DNA from: Cepaea nemoralis | Lineage: Eukaryota > Mollusca > Gastropoda > Stylommatophora > Helicidae | Assembly: GCA_014155875.1 (NCBI GenBank) | Contig: JACEFZ010004203.1 | Location: forward strand, 298,501 to 362,500 | Reading direction: 5' to 3' | Length of the DNA: 64,000 nt | Part shown: piece after piece, positions 58,916 through 64,000 of the stretch | Layout of the letters: every line of letters starts with the position of its first letter | How positions within the stretch are numbered: the first letter of the stretch is position 1 | Position numbers and translations under genes: made by a program | Notes under the pieces: model-generated | The model's input: the letters and a program-made list of their open reading frames with translations, nothing else | What the model was told of the DNA's origin: nothing | Databases searched by the model: none

Positions 58916-60100
58916 ATGTCAACATTGAAAGAATGCATAGAAGCGGGTAAAGACCTAGGATTTAGTGGTGATAAATTAGAACAATGGGCCAAGAATGAGT
59001 GCAGGGAATATACAGATACAAAAGAAGCAAATGAAAGAGACGAACGAGCACAGGAGCGACAGCATCAAAAAGACTTAGCAGAATTGGCTGAAGCTACCAA
59101 ATTAAAAGAAGTAGCCGAGGCCACCAAAATAAAAGAATTAGAAATAGCTGATGCCACCAAAATAAAAGAATTAGAAATAGCTGATGCCACCAAAATAAAA
59201 GAATTAGAACTAGCTCATAGAGTAGAAGAAACAAAATTAAAAGAAAAACAACTTGAGATTGAGGCACAAACCCAGTTGAAGATGAAAGAGCTGGAAATCG
59301 AATCTCACGTACAGATAGCAACAGCTAAGTTGAAGAGTAAAGAAGAAGAGAATAAGTTTAACAAGTACAAAGGGATAGTCAAACCCTTCTGCCAAGGAAA
59401 CTCAATTTCTGCCTGGACCGAGAATGTGGAATTCCAGCTAAAATTCCAGGAAATTCCACGAGAACATTGGGCGATGATTTACATGAAAAATCTCTCTGGG
59501 GAGCCCTTGAAAGTAATAGAATCTATTCCCCAAGAGCTGAGAAATGATTATGAGTACATCCGTCAACGCATTATGCAACATTTTTTGCTAGACGCCCCAG
59601 GTTACCAAATTCAGTTTGCTAAATTAAGACCTAAACCTAACGAAACATTCATTGATTATGTTTCTAACGTACAAAGTTTATACAGTAAGTGGCTGAACGC
59701 TGCAAAGGTAAATAAAAGTTATGAAAAGCTCAGGGACTTGATGATAATGGACAAAATTATCTCAACTGTCCCAACTCTCTTTGCCAAATTTTTACAGCAA
59801 GCTGATGTAGAGTCGTTAGAACAGCTAGAGAAACGGGGGTCAGCATATTTTTCTTCCAATAGGGACATATTCAAATCTACCATAGAAGAGAGTGAGATAG
59901 TGGCGTTTGCAAAAAGTAAACCCCAAAAACCATTTAAAATGAGAGAGAAACAAAAAACAAAGCCACCTCAATGTCCATATTGCCATCTTTTTCATGATCA
60001 GTTTGCGATGTGTGACAAAAACCCAGGTTATCCATCTCACCTGGAGATGATGATAAAAAAAAACAAGAGGACAAAAGAAACACATATAGACGAGCAGTAA
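58916..60100 (+). CDS. gag: Gypsy-type LTR retrotransposon Gag
   Basis: 394 codons, open. Residues about 30-150 form a charged coiled coil with three 11-residue units of the ADATKIKELEI type. Residues about 150-320 are a retrotransposon Gag/SCAN-like capsid domain (WTENVEFQLKFQEIPREHWA, LSGEPLKVIESIPQELRNDY, YEKLRDLMIMDKIISTVP). Near the end a variant zinc knuckle CPYCHLFHDQFAMC (C-x2-C-x3-H-x5-C). The frame ends at 60100 after a 9-A run; a second, canonical knuckle follows in the -1 frame. Role: forms the particle that packages element RNA in the cytoplasm. It is the best-preserved piece of an otherwise decayed element and may still be translated. Confidence 0.88.
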   Translation: MSTLKECIEAGKDLGFSGDKLEQWAKNECREYTDTKEANERDERAQERQHQKDLAELAEATKLKEVAEATKIKELEIADATKIKELEIADATKIKELELAHRVEETKLKEKQLEIEAQTQLKMKELEIESHVQIATAKLKSKEEENKFNKYKGIVKPFCQGNSISAWTENVEFQLKFQEIPREHWAMIYMKNLSGEPLKVIESIPQELRNDYEYIRQRIMQHFLLDAPGYQIQFAKLRPKPNETFIDYVSNVQSLYSKWLNAAKVNKSYEKLRDLMIMDKIISTVPTLFAKFLQQADVESLEQLEKRGSAYFSSNRDIFKSTIEESEIVAFAKSKPQKPFKMREKQKTKPPQCPYCHLFHDQFAMCDKNPGYPSHLEMMIKKNKRTKETHIDEQ

Positions 60101-60665
60101 AATGCTTCTTTTGCCGATCTTTTGGTCATTATAGTTCTAGATGTGTTGGACGTCAGAGATTGAGAGCTAGTAATGCTGTACTTGTCGATACTTCATCTGA
60201 GAGTGGAAGCGAGCATGAAAGTGAGAATGAGGAAATAGTACCATAAGGAGAGAATGTGGTAGCTGCAAGTGATGTACTGAATTTTGTTAGATGTGCTATA
60301 CATCAGAAGTTCCATGAAGACAGAATGCTAGAATGCGGGCATACAGTGCCGTGCTCAAGTGAGAACGCAAATACAGCAGTTGCCTCCATAGGAAAATTAG
60401 AACTCACGATGGAATGGTCAATTGATAAACCTTGCCAACTCTTAATCGATAGCGGCAGTACCATGATCGGTCTAAGGAAGGAACTGGCCAATCCAGAAGA
60501 CTACACAGGCCAGTTTGTAAGCTGCCGAACTTTTTTTAGGGAATATAGAGAAGTACCCGTTAGCAACAGCTCGTATAAATACTCCTTTCTTATCTGGCAC
60601 ATTTACATGTGCGATCTTACATGATCCATGTACTGATCTTATAATCGGTTGCTTGCCACAGGTAA
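60016..60665 (+). pseudogene. Nucleocapsid knuckle and aspartic protease, -1 frame relative to gag
   Basis: The -1 frame opens at 60016, overlaps the gag end by 85 bases and gives AVKCFFCRSFGHYSSRC (C-x2-C-x4-H-x4-C). One stop at 60244, then in the same frame VAASDVLNF and, at about 60430-60470, QLLIDSGSTMIGL: the D-S-G catalytic motif of retropepsins. A further frame change near 60555 gives ARINTPFLSGTFTCAILHDP and DLIIGCLPQ (the ILG-type flap end). A retroelement protease cleaves the polyprotein after assembly. One nonsense and one shift make it inactive as read. Confidence 0.82.
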
Positions 60666-61017
60666 AGAAATGTTCCACTAATGACATAAAAGCATGGAAA
60701 GAAGTCCATGCCCATAAAATGTGGAACGCCTTGGAACTTCAACCGGAACAAAAAATTATAGCACTATTACCCGATAAGAGCGATGTACTAGCAATGTCAT
60801 GGCAAGGGCCATTCAAAATAGTTAGGAAAGTATCCGACGTTGAGTATGAAATATCACTGAACCACAAACTCAAGATATTCCATATTGTCATCGTTACATA
60901 TCAACTTACTCAAACCATATTACTCAAGACAAGAACAGGAGACAGAAGACGAACACAGTTCAACTACAGCAATCAACCAAACAGAAGACAAACAAGAGCA
61001 TCTACCAGAAATTACTA
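60666..61017 (+). pseudogene. Integrase C-terminal (GPY/F) module
   Basis: LQPEQKIIALLPDKSDVLAM, SWQGPFKIVRKVSDVEYEIS is the GPY/F module at the C-terminus of Gypsy-type integrases; HINLLKPYYSRQEQE, in the next frame, is its usual last line. The reverse transcriptase, RNase H and integrase core that should come between the protease and this module are missing here. Confidence 0.78.
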
Positions 61018-61600
61018 AATTAAAGGACACAACCAGTGATAATAAAACAAAACACCAAAAAGGGAGCATAATCCATTTCTTGCTCATGCAAACTGTTGCA
61101 CTGTTGTATATAAAAGTGATAAAGACCTAATATTTGAACCAGCAGAAAGTATCATCACCAATAGAATAACATCACAAGACAACATTAACATGTACAAACA
61201 GGACACACAACAGACAACACATACATTAGACACAGAACAAAACTCATATTGTCATCAAATAGATACTTTTAGACAACATGACACGCAACACATGATGAAT
61301 AACACAGAACACACTGACAATAGTATCAAGGGACACAATCAAAATGGCAGAGGAAAGTACAGAAACTCAAACACACGCCACAAAAGTAGCTCCAGCACGA
61401 TGAGATTACTGATCTTGTGAAAAGTTATATGGACAATATGGTATATGTACAAACTACACCCTACAGCAAACAAATGTCCATGGGATGTGATATTGATATT
61501 ACTTGCATATATTGGAATAGGACATATTTTTCCAACAATTTTTGCAAATGTGTAAAATTGTGATGTCATCTTACAATACAATAACATCTTTGTGGATTAT
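61018..61600 (+). other. Unassigned region, possible remnant of a 3' frame
   Basis: Thr/Gln/His/Asn-rich open stretch (61190-61420), then a short frame with a hydrophobic segment DVILILLAYIGIGHIFPTI at 61480-61550. It might be the rest of a membrane-anchored product or chance. No motif to decide. Confidence 0.3.
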
Positions 61601-61614
61601 GTATAATGTGATAG

Positions 61615-62330
61615 GCAATTTAGTTAAAACAAATGTCTTAGGCCATACTATATCTAAAGGCCAATTGAAAACTAATGACAAAATTGTGACCAAAATTTTG
61701 AACCTCACTATGCCAACCAGCAAGAATCAAGTGAGAAGATTTACTTGGCTTGGTGAACTATTACAATAAGTTTATTCCCAATTTGGCAGAATTCACCAGT
61801 GTTTTTTTCTAAATCTATTAAAGTCGAATGTCAAAATTGATGTACAAGATGCTATTTTAATGAGTGCAATGTCAAAGCTTAAGCATCTTTTTAGCAATGT
61901 CCCGATCCTTCGGTTACCTAACCCAAATTTACAATATTTTCTTAGGACAGACGCCAGTGCAGTATCCATAGCCGGCGTATTATGTCAGAAGTATGACGAC
62001 ATTCTCCACCCAGTGATGTATGTAAGTCGCAAGATTACCCCTACTGAGGCAAAGTATGATGTCTCTCAACTGGAGGCCTTTAGCTATTGTGTACTGTGTC
62101 CGTAAACTACATAGATTCTTGGCAGGGACACACTTTGTCATCGAAACTAACAATTCTCCGCTCACAGTCATGGAGACAGGAGTCCATAGAACAATAGGAT
62201 CTACAGATGGTCTCTGATACTCCAGAACTATTCATTTTCGGTCAGGCATATTAAAGGTAGAAGTAACACACTAGCCGACATGCTCACTAGACCCTCGAAC
62301 TTTGAAGTATCTGAAGCGCAACAGAAAGAC
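61615..62330 (+). pseudogene. Reverse transcriptase end and RNase H of a Gypsy-type element
   Basis: LGHTISKGQLKTNDKIVTKI (reverse transcriptase thumb), then with shifts L-G-x-x-NYYNKFIPNLAEFTS-like, FLRTDASAVSIAGVLCQ with the first RNase H Asp, HPVMYVSRKITPTEAKY, and VRKLHRFLAGTHFVIETNNS (Asp of the TD motif replaced by Asn). Ends with VHRTIGSTDGL and decays. These parts lie after the integrase module, the reverse of the normal order. Confidence 0.82.
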
Positions 62331-62399
62331 GACGCAACACCATCATCGTCATTGACACCAGCAGCAAATCGTTGTCAGACAGATGTGTCGCTGTGAATG

Positions 62400-64000
62400 A
62401 GACTGTGCACATAGAAAATTGATTACCAACGTCGATAACATTACATATAGTTCGACAAAGATAAATAAAACATTGTGAATATTCTTCGTGAGGAGCATCA
62501 CGTAAATATCAAACTTTGTAAATAGAAACTGTGCTTAGAATAAAGTTATTCAAGGAAGGACGATATTACATCATTACCTTACCTGGAGCAACTTAGCTTA
62601 GCTACTATAATATGCTACAATATATGTATATATGATATATAAGATAATTTTTATTGAAGTTTCACGATGAAATGTATTTTCTTTATGTTTAGTTTAGAAT
62701 AACATAAGAACTTTTCTGTTCAGTAAAGTAACTCCAATTTTCCTACTCCCATTTAGATACAGGGATAGTTAGACGTAAATCTGATTACATTAGTTTAATT
62801 ACAGCTTATAAGTCTCGTAAGAGACGATCAATCCATCGTTAAATATAGGATATTAGGACAATTTAGTGAACACAGATTAGTTTAAAATCATGACTGAGTT
62901 AGAATTCATTACCATAATTAACTATATTATAAATTAAGGGAACCAATACATTTCACTTCACTTTATTTATTTACGTAGATTATCTTCCCTTAGTTAGTAA
63001 ATCTCAGTACACCAAAGCAGTATATAGCATTTAGTTAGAATAGTTAGTATACTTAGGATTAGCATAAGCAATCCATTCAACCTGTAGATACTGTAAATAA
63101 GATAGACAGTGCTAACAGACAGTACTATTAGTCGGCTTTACAAATATTTAGAGTGAGCCAAAACTTTCTCATTTTCTTAGTATAATGACATAAATATTTT
63201 TTAACTATTGGTGTTTGAATGTAGTGAGCAAAAGACGAATGAAAGAAAGAATAAGTGTATTAAATATTGTATGAGTGAACAATGGTGCATTTTTTTTGCG
63301 GCACCCAAGAATTTTTATGATTGTCTTCGTCTTATGTGTAACACATGTGCTTGTGTAGTTTTATGTGTGTTGTTGCCATTATTACATTACATGTATAGGA
63401 ATATTTTCCAGCGCCTCAGTTCGGCAGAGTACTCACAAATTAAGCATACTCATTCATTTGTGACTGCGTAAACCAACCTGCGACGCTTGAAAATATCATT
63501 CACGTAAACTATAGACATACGCCTATGTTTGTGATTTAATATTACACTAAATTTAAATAAACACGCAGACAACCAGATATACTTACAGATAAAAATGCAA
63601 ACAGCAGTATTATGGAAGGAGGAAAAACTCATGAACAGGGGACATAACAGACTTAGGAAACTTGAGAACACATTGAAATATTTACCCACAAACGGAAGTT
63701 AGAGAGGTGAACATCAGCAAACACACAACATGTAATAGAGTTGGAGAAACATTACACAGGAGCCATGAACTTTTATTCATGTATTGTTCCCATAACAGGA
63801 ACAATTTGTTCGGGATGTCGGTCAATCGGAAATTTTGAAAAGCAAGGTCTTATTGACATTTTAGGCTTTGGTTCGATACAGCTTCCATATGTGTAATGAA
63901 AATGAGTGTTGACTCTGGCCAACAGTACAGTTGTGCTACACGTGATCATAAGCCAGTGGATGAATACAACAGTGTGACATTCAGACTTTATAAGTACAGT
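62400..64000. other. No gene recognised
   Basis: AT-rich. Possibly contains the 3' end of the LTR element, but no repeat of the 57.5-58.1 kb sequence was found. Short open frames here lack any recognisable motif. Confidence 0.4.

Overview
This window is metazoan nuclear DNA. It has spliced exons with GT/AG borders, introns of 14-18 kb, and very many LINEs, SINEs, MITEs, microsatellites and minisatellites. I see no bacterial operon, rRNA or functional tRNA gene. The repeat load, the piggyBac, hAT-MITE and Gypsy-type elements, and the receptor type fit an invertebrate, probably a mollusc or other lophotrochozoan. That placement is inference.

The one host gene I can support is on the minus strand: the 5' part of a metabotropic glutamate receptor, closest to group I (mGluR1/5). 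Four exons fit together in order and in splice phase: 40965-39793 (signal peptide, long repetitive N-terminal extension, start of the ligand-binding domain), 24466-24141, 9813-9624 and 5957-5711. They stop inside the extracellular Venus-flytrap domain. The cysteine-rich and seven-helix exons must lie beyond the left edge. Exon 1 and exon 2 each hold one reading-frame break, so this copy is either affected by single-base assembly errors or is decaying.

The introns (1-39.8 kb) are packed with repeats. At least seven groups of non-LTR retrotransposon fragments are present, here labelled LINE A to LINE H. Several copies of LINE B and LINE C pass directly from their 3' end into trinucleotide or tetranucleotide arrays. 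Also present are tRNA-derived SINEs (one with a clean 14-bp target duplication), three copies of a short inverted-repeat MITE, a hAT-type MITE with a perfect 8-bp duplication, a 3-kb polypyrimidine tract (16.6-19.6 kb), and minisatellites with units of 15, 32, 40, about 55, about 70 and about 110 bp.

At 28.7-32.0 kb lies a broken piggyBac transposase between two nearly identical 0.7-kb direct repeats. Its central catalytic part is missing, and a roughly 30-bp LINE B 3' end sits at the junction.

Right of the gene (41-57 kb) there is only repeat material and unassigned DNA. At 58.1-62.3 kb lies a decayed Gypsy-type LTR retrotransposon: a tRNA-Leu-like primer-binding site, a nearly intact gag with coiled coil, protease, the C-terminal part of integrase, then reverse-transcriptase connection and RNase H, which is not the normal order. 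The gag-protease junction has a -1 slippery heptamer in the correct frame. The last 1.6 kb and most of 32.6-36.5 kb show nothing I can name.
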